A DNA stretch of 64,000 nucleotides from Sphaerisporangium album (GCF_003323745.1 NZ_QOIL01000013.1:222969-286968), one strand, 5' to 3'; shown: positions 37,324-47,639, counted from the stretch's first letter. Numbers and translations are program-made. The notes: a model not told the origin generated them from the letters alone.

Positions 37324-38254
37324 CGTGCCAGCCTCTCGTGAGTCGATCTCACACGTACAGACGGGCGCGGCGCGGAAACCTAATCGGTGCGCGATCTGCG
37401 TCCGCGGGTAGTCCTCGCGTTCCGGACTCAGCACGGCGTACTCGGCGGGCTCGAGCACCACCGACCGGATCTCGATTTCACCCTCGCAAACGCCTGGTCA
37501 CACAGCTACAGCGCCGGGCCCTCTCACCGCGCTGGAGATCGCCAAGCAGTTCCCGACGCTGGGCATCTCGCTCGGCGACCAGCGGCCGCACATGCGCCGC
37601 AAGATCCGCGAGTACCTACCTCTCTACCAGCGCCGACGCAGCTAAGCGTTGTTTCAGCGCCTGCTACTGAAGGGCCAGTGGGGTCCAGCACCTTGCGTGG
37701 GGCCGCTACTGGGCCGCCGCGTAGTCCGGCCCGGTCATCGCCGGCCCCCAGCTCTGCGCCCGCCGGTTTGCGGTGTCCAGGCTGGCACGTTCAGCAGCAG
37801 TACCTCCTCGGCGCGGGCGGCGGACTCGTACAGCAGCGTCCACAGCGGCGCGTCCGGCGGCGCCGGCCTTGTTGAAGCTCGAAGCTCTAATCGCAGCGGG
37901 ACATCGCCCGAGCAGCCCTTGTCCTGACTCATTTTGAGCACAACTGGCTACCTGCAATTCGCTGAGATCACCTCATTGTCATCTTCCGCGTCCTGTGATG
38001 ATTTGGTAGATGGTTCGCGTCGGATCGGCGGCTCCGACGGGAATCGCGGCAAGTCGCTCGACGCGATTTCGGTCCACCCACGCGAGGCGATCAACGGAAA
38101 GGTTTGTCGCCCAGATGGGAGGGTGATCAGGGGGACCGGTGTGATGCGTCGCGAATCGAATTTCTTACTTGCGTGATACGTGTTTGCCTGAATTCAATAC
38201 GGCCTCACCATTTCCGGCCGGTGAGTCGGACGTAATCGGCAAGGAGTTCATTTC
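37324..38254. other. Remnant-rich gap upstream of the giant gene
   Basis: Apart from an integrase fragment, a plus-strand frame near 37515-37644 (LTALEIAKQFPTLGISLGDQ, RPHMRRKIREYL) has coding-like codons but no family that I can name. The final 250 bases are AT-richer and should contain the promoter of the giant LamG gene; AAGGAG at 38241 is its ribosome-binding site. Confidence 0.4.
37771..37890 (-). pseudogene. Tyrosine recombinase fragment
   Basis: PLWTLLYESAARAEEVLLLNV matches the Arg-I box of the complete integrase at 29.7 kb (TLWRLLYESAARASEVLGLDV), but nothing of the Lys, HxxR or Tyr boxes follows. It is a second, largely deleted copy of the same integrase type, in opposite orientation. 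Confidence 0.68.
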
Positions 38255-41200
38255 GTGTACGATAAGACTCTGATCAAGGTCTACAAGGACCGCGAGTACA
38301 TCTCCACTACAATGGTCCGGCACAACGGCACCGTGGTCGGCTTCGCCCTCGGCGCCGACCGGCGCGTCTACTACAGCGTGCTCAGCCTGGACCAGGCCGA
38401 CCGGGCGCGCGGCGCACTCGACGCGGCCTACTGGAACGCCGACCCGGCCGTGCTGGTGTTCCCCACCGAGATCGTCGACGTGGGCGCCGAGACGCCCCAG
38501 GTGGCGGTCATGCCGATCGTCAAGAAGCTGGGCTCGGCAGAGGTGCCGCCCTCGGAGAAGCTGCTGCCCGGCGAGGAGGACCCGTTCCTGTCCACGACCG
38601 CCCGGCTGACCTCCGAGTTCCCCATCCAGGTGGTTTCCGACGGCCGCTACCTGCTGGTGTTCCGCCAGTCGGTGGCGGCGGGCGCGGCCGGCTCGGTCTA
38701 CGAGACGACCACCGGGCGGCTGACCGGCGACGCCACCGGAGGCAAGGCGGCCAAGGCCGACGCCGCGCTGCTGTGCGACCGCTTCGTCCTGGTGGGCGCC
38801 GAGCTGAAGCCGGTGGTGGACGTGCGCTACCAGCGCAGCCGCAGCCGGATCCTGCCCGCCTCCGGCGGTGACACGCTGGGCACCCGGGACATGGAGGGCC
38901 GGCTGTTCTACGAGCCGACCATGAAACTGTCGTTCGCCGGACGGCTCACCGGCGGCCTGTTCACCGCGCTGACGCTGCCCACGGCCGTCACCGGGCACAC
39001 CCGCTGGCAGGTCTTCACCGCCGACGCGTCCGGCACCGTGCACGGCCACAACCTGGAGCAGACCCCCGACGGGCTGTTCAACCCCGCCGGAACCCAACTG
39101 TGGACCAGCCCCGACCCCAAGTACGCCGCCTCGGTGCTGGAACGGTCCCCTGGGATCGACTCGCACACCCGCAAGCTGCTGGTTCCGGTCAAGCCGCCGC
39201 AAGACCGGGCCGGAACGGCGCTGCGCTTCGACGGCACCGGCGCCGCGGTGATCGCGGGCGTGGACGTCACGGCCGCGCCGGCGGGGCCGTACACGCTGGA
39301 GGCCTGGATCAAGCCCGCCGCCGCCACCGGGACCGGGCTGATCATCGGGCGCACCCAGCGCACCAGCATGGACAGCCCTGTGCACGTGAGCCTCCAGGCC
39401 GACGGCAAACTGCGGTTCGGCCACGGCACGCAGACCCTGACCTCGACGACGGTGGCGCCGATGGGTGTCTGGGCGCACGTGGCGGCCGTCTTCGACGGAG
39501 CGGCGCTGCGGCTGTATCTGAACGGCGCGGCGGCGGGCACGCTCACCACGTCCGAGAAGGTCGACGTCAGCGCCCGGATCGTGGTCGGTGGGCGCGGCCC
39601 TGGTCAGACCTCCGCCGACGTGTTCACCGGCCAGATCGACGAGGTGCGGATCTGGACGATCGCGCGCACCGACTTCACCACCCGGGGCCAGCGCCTGTCG
39701 GGCGGCGAGAGCGGCCTGTACGCCTACTTCCCCCTCGACGAGGGCGCCGGCGTGGAAGTCCGCGACCGGAGCGCCAACAAGTTCTCCGGCCGCTTCGACC
39801 CCGGCCCCGTGTGGGCCGACTCCGACGCCCCCGTCTACGACGGCCCCGGCATCACCCGCCAGTCGTTCACAGTCACCGGCCGAAAGGCTGTCGCCGGCCT
39901 GACCGCGACGCTGTACTACCAGCAGCAGTCCTCGGTGACGGGCTACGGCCAAGCGCCGGTGCCCGAGCGCAGGCAGGCGCGCGTGCTGCTGGCCTTCGCC
40001 ACCTCCGGGCCGCCGCCCAAGAGCGAACCGGCCGACCGCTCCTACGTCGCCACCCTGGACTTCGCCGTCTCCAAGGACGGCCGGCTGGCCAGGCTGCCCG
40101 GCGTCGTCGACCTGGCCTGGATCGGCACACCCGACCCGACCAAGGACACCGAGCGACTCCGTCAGGCGGAGGACGCGGTGACCGCGGCGCGCGGCAAGCT
40201 CTATACCGACCAGCAGCTCACCGACTGGATGCCGAGCACCGTGGCCCGGCTGAAGCAGCTCGAGGAGGAGTTGCACAGCGGCGGCATCGTCAGCATGTAC
40301 AACCTCAACCGGAACATCGCCGGCCCGGCCAGGAACGCGGGGCGGCAGCGGGAGGCCGAGATCATGGCCGAGGCGGTGCCGCTAGTGCAGAAGTACCTGC
40401 AGCAGCTGGAGGCCTCCGGCCGGCTCGGCGCCGACAAGGCGGCCCTGGACACCGCGCTCAACACCCTGGCCACGCTGACCGGCGCGCAGGCGGGCGCGGC
40501 CGAGGCGGTGCTGCCGATGCCCACGCTGCACACCGACCGTGCCGGGCTCACCACACTCGGCGCGCTGCTGTCCTTCGCCTGGACGGCCAACGCCCCCGCG
40601 CTGCTGGACAGCTCGACCGGCGAGGTGGTGCTGTACTTCCGCGGCGGCGCCGGCCAGTATTTCGCCGCCTACTACGCCGCCACGATCGCCCCTGCCGTCA
40701 AGCAGTTCACCGTCGCCGACGGCACGTTGCGGCTGTCGGCCCGCGACATGGCCCTGCGCTCGGCCGACTTCGCGGTCAAGGTGACCGCCACCGGGACGGA
40801 CCTGTGCACGGTCGAGATTAGCCGCGGCACGACCAAGGAGACGTTCCCCTCGGTGCCCGACCGGGCCGACCGGCTGGCCTCGGTGCTGAACGGCACCGCC
40901 AACGGAGCCGAGCTGGGCACGGTGCTGTCGATCCAGGACAAGGTGGTGACGCTGATAGAGCCGCTGGCGACCGCGCTGACCGCCGGCTCGGCCGTGACGG
41001 TCGGCGCCGACAACCGTACGGCCGAGGTGGCCCCGGCCGGTTCGGCGCAGATCACGCTGACCAGCGGCGGCCTGACCGCTGGTACGGGCGCCAAGGTGCG
41101 CACCCCCGCCTACGACTACACCAAGGCCACCTGCAGCGCCCCCGGCGTGTCGGTGGCCTCCGGTTCGCTGATCGTCAGCGCGCACGCCCAGAGCGCCACC

Positions 41201-44200
41201 GGGCCGGTCCCCGCCGGGACCGCCGCCGACGTCAGCCAGCCGCTCGGCCCGCGCTGGCACGGCGACGCCCCCGGCCGGGCGTTCTCCTTCGACCGCGACG
41301 CCAAGAACCGTCTGCACCTGGCGAACACCGCCAACATCGCGGCCCTGGCCGCCTCCGGCGACCTGACGCTGGAGGCGTGGATCAGGCCGACCGTGGTCAA
41401 CAACGGAGACCTGATCCTGGCCACCGACGCCGGCCCCACCCGGTACGCGCTGAGCCTGACGCAGCTCATGAAGGGCGACGGCTCCTTCGCCTACCAGATC
41501 GACGCGACCGTCAACGAGCAGAGCGTGCGCAGCGTCGACCAGTTCCCGCCGGGGGAATGGGCCCACCTGGCCGTCGCGTTCACCCAGGACTGGGCGATGC
41601 GGATGGACGGCGCCGGCTACCTGGACGCCGGCGGCCCCGGCGGCCTGGACATCGTGGAGAACCTGACCATCGAGGCGTTCGTGCAGATCGAGTCCAGCGG
41701 CCGGCACGGGCTCGTCGGCAAGGGCGTGCTCGGCGACGGCGGTCAGACGGCCGTGCCCTACTGCCTGTACGTCGACAACGACAACCGCCTCGCCTTCGCC
41801 TTCGAGGCCGGATCCGGTACGGCCGCGCCCGTCGTGCACAAATCCACCACGGCCCTGACGACCGGCAGGTTCCACAAGGTCGCCGTCGTGCGCAAGAACC
41901 CGACGGGCATCGAGACGGGGGTGGAGATCCGCTTCTACGTCGACGGCGCCGACGCCGGGGCGCAGCGCTACAAGGGCGCCAAGCCCGTGGGCAACGACGC
42001 GCCCGCCGAGCTGGGCCGCATGGTCGAGGGCAAGACCGTGTCCGGCCTGAAGGGCATCCTGTCGGAGGTACGGATCTGGAACGTGGCCAGGGACGCCGAC
42101 CAGATCGGCGTGCCCATCAGTCCCAAGGCGCAGGGGCTGGTCGCCTGGTGGAGGTTCCCGGAGTCCAAGGGCTCCACCACGCAGGACATGTGCGGCTCCT
42201 ATCCCGCCACGCTGCGCGCCGTGACGCGGGTGCGCACCCCCGACCCGGCGGGCAACAGGTTCACCCTGTACCGCAACGGCAGTCCCGTGGCGACGGTGCC
42301 GATGACGCAGCCGGCCGTCGGCCGGTCCGCCGCGCCACGCTCGGTGGTGGGCGAGGGGTTCACCGGCGACCTGGACGAGATCCGGGTCTGGCGGACCGTC
42401 CGAACGCAGGAGCAGATCCTGGACAACATGTTCGGCCGCATCAAGGGCGACCGGCAGCACCTGCTCGCCTACTACCCGTTCGAGGCCGACGACACGGTGG
42501 CCGGGGCGCTGGTCAAAGACTCCGGGCTGAGTGGCCAGCACCTGACTCAGTCGGCGCCCGGTCCGAAGATCGTGCTGTCCACGGCGCCGATCTCCACCGA
42601 CGCCGCCCGGGTCCGCTCGGCGCTGACCGGCATCAAGACCTCCTTCCACGGCACGATCGCGACCACCCCGGCCGCCACCGAGTACGGCGACGTGCAGCGG
42701 CTCCCGGACGACTCGATCATCGGAGTGCTCAAGCGGGCCTACGGCTACCTCCAGGACGACAAGTCGTGGGCGCTGAGCACCGGCTTCAAGGTCGGCGAAC
42801 TGGCCACCACCTGGGTCGGCCAGGTGCAGTTCGACCCCCAGCTCATCGGCTACATCGAGGGCGCGCCGCCGGTCCCGTCGGAGAACATGATCGACGAGAA
42901 GAAGGACTACGCGGGCGCCTCGTCGGTCTCCTTCGTGCAGGCCGACAACGTCGTCAACACCATGTCGTCGCAGCGGGACGTCAGCGTCGACACCGCGATG
43001 AAGATCTCCTTCGACCAGGCGCTCGGCGACGAGGTCTGGGCCGTCGCCGCGCCGCTGGGCGCCGGCACCGCCAAGCCGATAAGCGCGGTCAAGCAGGAGT
43101 GGGGCTTCTACCTGTCCCTCGACTTCTCCAACAGCTGGAGCAACACCACGGAGGTGTCCCAGGGCGCCAACACCACCCGCGCCAGCAAGGTCACCCTCGC
43201 CGGCGGCTGGGAGGACGCCGACGGCACCAAGCATGTCAACCCCACCGTCGGACGCCGCTGGGTGCCCGCCAACACCGGCTTCGCCGTCGTGCAGTCCGAG
43301 ACCGCCGACATGTACGCATTGCGCTTGACGCACACCGGCGCCGTCGTCGCCTACCGGATGCTGCCCAGCCCCGACATCCCCCGCGACTGGAACCTGATCC
43401 CGTTCCCGATCAACCCCCGCTATACCAAGCAGGGCACCCTGGACGGGATCGTCGGCTTCCACGAGTACGGCCAGGTCCCCGGCCTGCGTCCGTTCCCCGA
43501 CCCGCACTTCCCCAACGCCGCCGACGGGGTGAGCGGCGAGTACAGCTACTACCGCCCCGCCGAGGCATACCGGATCAAGAAGCGCATCCAGCGCGAGCAG
43601 CAGCAGTTACAGGGTTTCTACGACTCGGTATCCATCCAAACCCACACCTGGGACCCCACCCACGGCCAGGCGGCCAAGGTGCTGAACGGGATGACGGGCG
43701 GCACCGACGCCACCACCGAGGCCGGTTCCGGCGGCGACCCCGAGGCCAAACGCGCGGCCACCAGGTCGGCCTCGCGCCGCAACATCGTCAACACGTACGT
43801 GTGGACCGCCGCTGGGGGGTTCTTCGCCGAGACGACGGCCACGACCGACCAGGTCACCGAGACCACCTCGGGGGCGTTCTCCTTCAAGTCCTCCTTCGGC
43901 GGCAACTACGCCATCAGCTTCGAAATCATGGACTTCGGCAACAAGTTCGGCGTGGAGGCGTCCGTAAGCGCCGGGTACAGCGTCACCCGCAAGAAGTCCA
44001 AACAGGCCACCCGCACGTTCAGCCTCGATGTGAGCTGCGGGCCCGGCGCCGAGCTGCAGAAGTTCGTCAGTGACAAGCCGCAGTTCGATGCCGAGGGCAA
44101 GCCGATCCTGGTGCCCGGCCGGGTCGACGCCTACCGGTTCATGACGCTCTACCTGGACACCACCACCGACAACTTCGAGGACTTCTACGGCAAGGTGATC

Positions 44201-44893
44201 GACCCCGAGTGGCTGGACCGGGGCACCGACCCGAACGCGCTGGCGCTCAAGCGGGCCCAGCAGACCGAGACCAAGCCGCCGTGCTGGCGGATCATGCACC
44301 GGGTCACGTTCGTCAGCCGGGTGCTGGACACCGGTGTGAGCACACCGTCGCTGGCCCAGGCGATGGGCTCGCTCGGCATCGCCAGCGACTACGCGCTCAT
44401 CACCAAGCTCCAGCCGCACCTGACCGGCGCGACGAAGGACTTCGCCGCGCTCAACAAGGCGGCCAGGGCCGCGCTGGTGGGCAACTTCGCCCGGCTGGCC
44501 CCGTACGCCGACACGATCGTGGGCCGCCTGGCGGCCTACTACAACCTGCAACCGGACGACGCCCCGCTCACCTCCGCGCTGCCCGCCGCGGCGGCGGCTC
44601 CCGACGGCAAGCTCACCCTGGGCGCGACGTCGGTCCCCAAGGGCACGAGCCTGACCTTCACCTACTCCACGCTGCCCGCCACGGTCAGCGCGAAGAACTG
44701 GATCGGCCTCTACCCGGCCACCATGGCCCCCAAGGACGGCGCGTCCATCGACTGGCGCTACACCCCCGGCGCGGACGGCACGCTCGTGATGCCGACCGAC
44801 AAACTCCCCGGCCCGGGCGCGTACGCGGCGTACTACCTCCACAACGACGGCTACACGGTTCTGGCGGGACCCATCCGCTTCACTGTGACCTGA
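38255..44893 (+). CDS. Giant LamG-domain protein with beta-rich pore-former-like region
   Basis: 2212 residues from GTG 38255 (AAGGAG 8 bases upstream). No signal peptide or transmembrane segment is apparent. N-terminal module of about 320 residues; LamG/concanavalin-like domain 1 at about 321-475 (YTLEAWIKP, GVWAHVAAVF, GQIDEVRIWTIAR); a linker with a helical part at about 620-760; LamG 2 from about 1007 (LTLEAWIRP, GEWAHLAVAF) interrupted at about 1111 by a complete LamG 3 (LTIEAFVQI ... LSEVRIWNVAR, to 1289) and resumed at about 1335 (FTLYRNGS, LDEIRVWRTVR). From 1420 on I recognise no family: FDPQLIGYIEGAPPVPSENM, then Ser/Thr-rich alternating strands at about 1555-1655 and 1855-1930, reminiscent of beta-pore-forming toxins. 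The C-terminal Ig-like domain (WIGLYP ... YYLHNDGY) spans 2115-2212. Codon use fits the host, single gene. Confidence 0.85.
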   Translation: MYDKTLIKVYKDREYISTTMVRHNGTVVGFALGADRRVYYSVLSLDQADRARGALDAAYWNADPAVLVFPTEIVDVGAETPQVAVMPIVKKLGSAEVPPSEKLLPGEEDPFLSTTARLTSEFPIQVVSDGRYLLVFRQSVAAGAAGSVYETTTGRLTGDATGGKAAKADAALLCDRFVLVGAELKPVVDVRYQRSRSRILPASGGDTLGTRDMEGRLFYEPTMKLSFAGRLTGGLFTALTLPTAVTGHTRWQVFTADASGTVHGHNLEQTPDGLFNPAGTQLWTSPDPKYAASVLERSPGIDSHTRKLLVPVKPPQDRAGTALRFDGTGAAVIAGVDVTAAPAGPYTLEAWIKPAAATGTGLIIGRTQRTSMDSPVHVSLQADGKLRFGHGTQTLTSTTVAPMGVWAHVAAVFDGAALRLYLNGAAAGTLTTSEKVDVSARIVVGGRGPGQTSADVFTGQIDEVRIWTIARTDFTTRGQRLSGGESGLYAYFPLDEGAGVEVRDRSANKFSGRFDPGPVWADSDAPVYDGPGITRQSFTVTGRKAVAGLTATLYYQQQSSVTGYGQAPVPERRQARVLLAFATSGPPPKSEPADRSYVATLDFAVSKDGRLARLPGVVDLAWIGTPDPTKDTERLRQAEDAVTAARGKLYTDQQLTDWMPSTVARLKQLEEELHSGGIVSMYNLNRNIAGPARNAGRQREAEIMAEAVPLVQKYLQQLEASGRLGADKAALDTALNTLATLTGAQAGAAEAVLPMPTLHTDRAGLTTLGALLSFAWTANAPALLDSSTGEVVLYFRGGAGQYFAAYYAATIAPAVKQFTVADGTLRLSARDMALRSADFAVKVTATGTDLCTVEISRGTTKETFPSVPDRADRLASVLNGTANGAELGTVLSIQDKVVTLIEPLATALTAGSAVTVGADNRTAEVAPAGSAQITLTSGGLTAGTGAKVRTPAYDYTKATCSAPGVSVASGSLIVSAHAQSATGPVPAGTAADVSQPLGPRWHGDAPGRAFSFDRDAKNRLHLANTANIAALAASGDLTLEAWIRPTVVNNGDLILATDAGPTRYALSLTQLMKGDGSFAYQIDATVNEQSVRSVDQFPPGEWAHLAVAFTQDWAMRMDGAGYLDAGGPGGLDIVENLTIEAFVQIESSGRHGLVGKGVLGDGGQTAVPYCLYVDNDNRLAFAFEAGSGTAAPVVHKSTTALTTGRFHKVAVVRKNPTGIETGVEIRFYVDGADAGAQRYKGAKPVGNDAPAELGRMVEGKTVSGLKGILSEVRIWNVARDADQIGVPISPKAQGLVAWWRFPESKGSTTQDMCGSYPATLRAVTRVRTPDPAGNRFTLYRNGSPVATVPMTQPAVGRSAAPRSVVGEGFTGDLDEIRVWRTVRTQEQILDNMFGRIKGDRQHLLAYYPFEADDTVAGALVKDSGLSGQHLTQSAPGPKIVLSTAPISTDAARVRSALTGIKTSFHGTIATTPAATEYGDVQRLPDDSIIGVLKRAYGYLQDDKSWALSTGFKVGELATTWVGQVQFDPQLIGYIEGAPPVPSENMIDEKKDYAGASSVSFVQADNVVNTMSSQRDVSVDTAMKISFDQALGDEVWAVAAPLGAGTAKPISAVKQEWGFYLSLDFSNSWSNTTEVSQGANTTRASKVTLAGGWEDADGTKHVNPTVGRRWVPANTGFAVVQSETADMYALRLTHTGAVVAYRMLPSPDIPRDWNLIPFPINPRYTKQGTLDGIVGFHEYGQVPGLRPFPDPHFPNAADGVSGEYSYYRPAEAYRIKKRIQREQQQLQGFYDSVSIQTHTWDPTHGQAAKVLNGMTGGTDATTEAGSGGDPEAKRAATRSASRRNIVNTYVWTAAGGFFAETTATTDQVTETTSGAFSFKSSFGGNYAISFEIMDFGNKFGVEASVSAGYSVTRKKSKQATRTFSLDVSCGPGAELQKFVSDKPQFDAEGKPILVPGRVDAYRFMTLYLDTTTDNFEDFYGKVIDPEWLDRGTDPNALALKRAQQTETKPPCWRIMHRVTFVSRVLDTGVSTPSLAQAMGSLGIASDYALITKLQPHLTGATKDFAALNKAARAALVGNFARLAPYADTIVGRLAAYYNLQPDDAPLTSALPAAAAAPDGKLTLGATSVPKGTSLTFTYSTLPATVSAKNWIGLYPATMAPKDGASIDWRYTPGADGTLVMPTDKLPGPGAYAAYYLHNDGYTVLAGPIRFTVT

Positions 44894-44942
44894 CGTACCG
44901 GGCGACGCCGACCGGCATCGGTCGGCGTCGCCGACCGGGCGG

Positions 44943-45280
44943 GAGCAGAAGCTGCAGTCGCTGCCGAGGCTCCGCAAGGCCGCCGCTGACCTGACCGCGG
45001 CGGTCGCGGTCGTCTATGAGACGCCGCTGGAGGCCGAGAAGGGGCCGGCGCGCGGGCGGCGGATCTGGTCGGCCGGATCGAGAAGGTGATCTCAAAGGAG
45101 CGACTAACTCTGCAGGCAGACGGGCAGCTGTCGATTGGCCCGGAGATCCGGGCCCGGCTGTCCCCGCTGATCTGGGAGCACATCAACTTCTACGGCAGCT
45201 ACCCGTTCACCCGGCCCGGGGCACCGGGGAACCTGCGGCCGCTGCGCGATGCGACGGCCGAAGACGACGAACAGGACTGA
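44943..45280 (+). pseudogene. Tn3-family transposase, internally deleted
   Basis: EQKLQSLPRLRKAAADLTAA, VAVVYETPLEAEKG (N-terminal/middle region), then after a frameshift near 45050 LVGRIEKVISKERLT, and finally ARLSPLIWEHINFYGSYPFT, LRPLRDATAEDDEQD with the natural stop. About 800 residues between these parts, including the catalytic centre, are missing. It lies immediately downstream of the giant LamG gene. Confidence 0.72.
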
Positions 45281-45455
45281 CCACGATAAGGACCGGTGCC
45301 CCTCCGCCGGCCGACAAGGGAGGAGGTGTAGCGGCCGGCCAGCGGTCGTCTTCGTCGTCGTGGGCCTCATTCTTGTCCGCGGTTGATTGAGCCCGGCGGT
45401 CGAAGAAGAAATTTGGTCGGCTATACCTTTTAACTGCACTGATGCAGCGCGAGGC

Positions 45456-47504
45456 TCAGCGTTTGACGCGTCCGCGGACGGCGAGGATGGCCAGGCCGAG
45501 GAGCAGAGGGCCGAGGAGCCGCAGGATGATTTCGATGGCTTGGCCGTAGGGGGTGAGGGGTTCGGCTCCAGGGGTGTGCAGGAGCGAGGTAGAGCTGTCG
45601 ATGGCGTGGTAGAACGCGGTTCCCCAGCCAGGCCGGGGGGCCTGGATGTCGATCTGCTGGTAGATCGCGGTCCTCCCGGGGGCCGGGGGGAGCAGCTGGT
45701 AGGCGGTGGTGGAGGAGTGGGAGAACCCGACAGTGGCGAATCCGAGGGTGGCCAAGCCGATCATGACCAGCAGCGCCGTCACGGCGCGGGAGGCCCGCAG
45801 CCCGTACCCCGACAGCAGCCAGTAGGCGGTCAAAACGAGCCGCTCGAGGCCACGTGCGGGGTAGGTGGGGTCCCGGTGGCTGAGGCGGCGCATCTCCATC
45901 TCCCCGTAGTAGAAGTCCGCCGCCCCCGGTTCGTTCTTGGAGTTCTCCAACGCCGTGCGTAACTGCCGATACAGCACCTCCAGCCGCTTTGAACTCACCA
46001 CGCCGACCCCTTCGGGAGCCGACGTCCACCCGCGCCACGCCCGCCAGGCGGTCCTGGCCAGTGCGGCGCGCGAGGCTCGCCAGTGGTGTTCCTCGGCCAG
46101 GACCTGACGGCGACCCCGCGGGTCGAAGGCGAAGGCGCACCAGCCGTCCAGCCGCACCTGATCGACCCGGTGCATCCCGGCGAACAGGCACCGGCTCAGA
46201 TCCACGTCGGTCAGCACCAGATGCTGGGCATCGGTGCCGCGCAGCGAGGTCACTGCCGCCAGTTGGCCGGGATGCGCCGGATACGGCAGCCCGCTCTCAT
46301 CGACGCCCTGGATCGGCTCTCGGAGTCCCTGCACGGTGAACGAGCCGGTTATCGCCGCCTCACTGGCATCCACCTGCGCGGCCCGCACCCGTAACGTCAC
46401 CCGCCCCGCCCCCCGTATCCGCGTAGCGGCCACGGTCTCAGCCGCCACCTCCACCACCAGGTCCCCGTCCACCTCCATCCCCTCAAGAAACAATCGGGGC
46501 ACCCGGCCACGCATCTCCACCGCCCCGGGCACCCTGGCATGGCTGAAATCGGCGTAGTCAGAGAACATCACGTCGTTGAAGCCGGTGGCCGTGAGGTTCA
46601 TGTTGCGGGAACGTTGTCTCCCGGAGAACGTCGCGCCGCGGAACAAGGCGTACGAGAACGTGACGCGGTCGAAGTTGGCGTGCGCGGTGAACGTCGCGCC
46701 GTCGAAGCCGACGCCGTCGGAGAACGTCGCGCCATAGAACATGACGCCCACGGTGAATGTCACGCCGGCGAACCGGGCGCCCTTGGTGAATGTCACATGG
46801 CTGAAGTCGGTGCCCCCGGGGAATATCGCGCCGCCGGAGCCGGGGACCTCGGGAAACGTCGCCTTGTCGAAGTCGGCGCGCTCGGTGAACGTTGCCTCGC
46901 CGAAGGAGGCGCCCCCGACGAAGGTCGCGTCACTGAAGTCGACGCGCCCGGTGAACGTCGCCTTGTAGCAGACGGCGCCCATGGCGAATGTCACGCCGCT
47001 GCAGTCGACGTCCCCGGCGAATGTCGCCTCGCGGAAGTCGGCGAGCCCGGTGAACGTCGCGCCGCGGAAGTCGACGTTCCCGGTGAACGTCGCGCCGCGG
47101 AAGTCGAACGTCACGTCACGGAAGTTGAGATTCACGTCACGGACGTCGGCGTCCTTAGTGAACGTCGCCTTGTTGACATTGACGCGCCCGGTGAAAATCG
47201 CGCCGCGGAAGTCGGCGTTGCCCAACTTTGCTTTAGCTCCGGTGACGGGGCGGCCGCGGCGGCGGCGGGTCAGCGCTGTCAGCAACTGTTGGAGCAGTTC
47301 ATAGCTGAAGGTGACGCCACGCATATCGATGTCGGCGCCAGGGGTGAGCGCTGCCAGGTAGGTGGCCCGCTGCTCGGGATTCAGGTGGGCCAGGCAACGC
47401 CCGTCCACGGCGCCGGTGGCCCCGCACAAGACAGCCGGGTCGCCGGGGTCGGCCTGCTGGCAGCCGCTCACATCAGGTGTAGCCACCATGCCAGGACACG
47501 TCAT
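45456..47504 (-). CDS. Membrane-anchored pentapeptide-repeat protein
   Basis: 682 residues. Residues about 60-300 are pentapeptide-type repeats in a spaced form (GATFTGNVDFRGATFTGLAD; FREATFAGDVDCSGVTF), which build a right-handed beta-helix. A second beta-solenoid-like part (VEMRGRVPRLFLEGMEVDGD, LVLTDVDLSRCLFAG) follows. The C-terminal 200 residues hold an amphipathic block and three hydrophobic helices (LVLTAYWLLSGYGLRAS, VTALLVMIGLATLGFATVGF, IILRLLGPLLLGLAILAV) with FYHAIDSSTSLL between the last two, like two-TM ion-channel pore modules. Function unknown; probably an integral membrane protein with a cytoplasmic repeat domain. Confidence 0.85.
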   Translation of the reverse strand: MTCPGMVATPDVSGCQQADPGDPAVLCGATGAVDGRCLAHLNPEQRATYLAALTPGADIDMRGVTFSYELLQQLLTALTRRRRGRPVTGAKAKLGNADFRGAIFTGRVNVNKATFTKDADVRDVNLNFRDVTFDFRGATFTGNVDFRGATFTGLADFREATFAGDVDCSGVTFAMGAVCYKATFTGRVDFSDATFVGGASFGEATFTERADFDKATFPEVPGSGGAIFPGGTDFSHVTFTKGARFAGVTFTVGVMFYGATFSDGVGFDGATFTAHANFDRVTFSYALFRGATFSGRQRSRNMNLTATGFNDVMFSDYADFSHARVPGAVEMRGRVPRLFLEGMEVDGDLVVEVAAETVAATRIRGAGRVTLRVRAAQVDASEAAITGSFTVQGLREPIQGVDESGLPYPAHPGQLAAVTSLRGTDAQHLVLTDVDLSRCLFAGMHRVDQVRLDGWCAFAFDPRGRRQVLAEEHHWRASRAALARTAWRAWRGWTSAPEGVGVVSSKRLEVLYRQLRTALENSKNEPGAADFYYGEMEMRRLSHRDPTYPARGLERLVLTAYWLLSGYGLRASRAVTALLVMIGLATLGFATVGFSHSSTTAYQLLPPAPGRTAIYQQIDIQAPRPGWGTAFYHAIDSSTSLLHTPGAEPLTPYGQAIEIILRLLGPLLLGLAILAVRGRVKR

Positions 47505-47639
47505 CCTCTCCCGCGAGCCCCCGAGCTATGTGGCTCAAATCCTTTCAGGAAACGGCCCTTCCGTGAAGGAATCCGGCGGCATGCCGTCCCCCAGCTCCAG
47601 TTCGGCCTCGCCTCGGACGAGCCAGGATCGCACGCAAAT

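Noticed and set aside
40382..43507. 1041-codon minus-strand reading frame, and an 898-codon plus-strand frame at 41377-44073
   Set aside because: Both are shadows of the giant LamG gene; neither has motifs, whereas the chosen frame has clear repeated LamG signatures.
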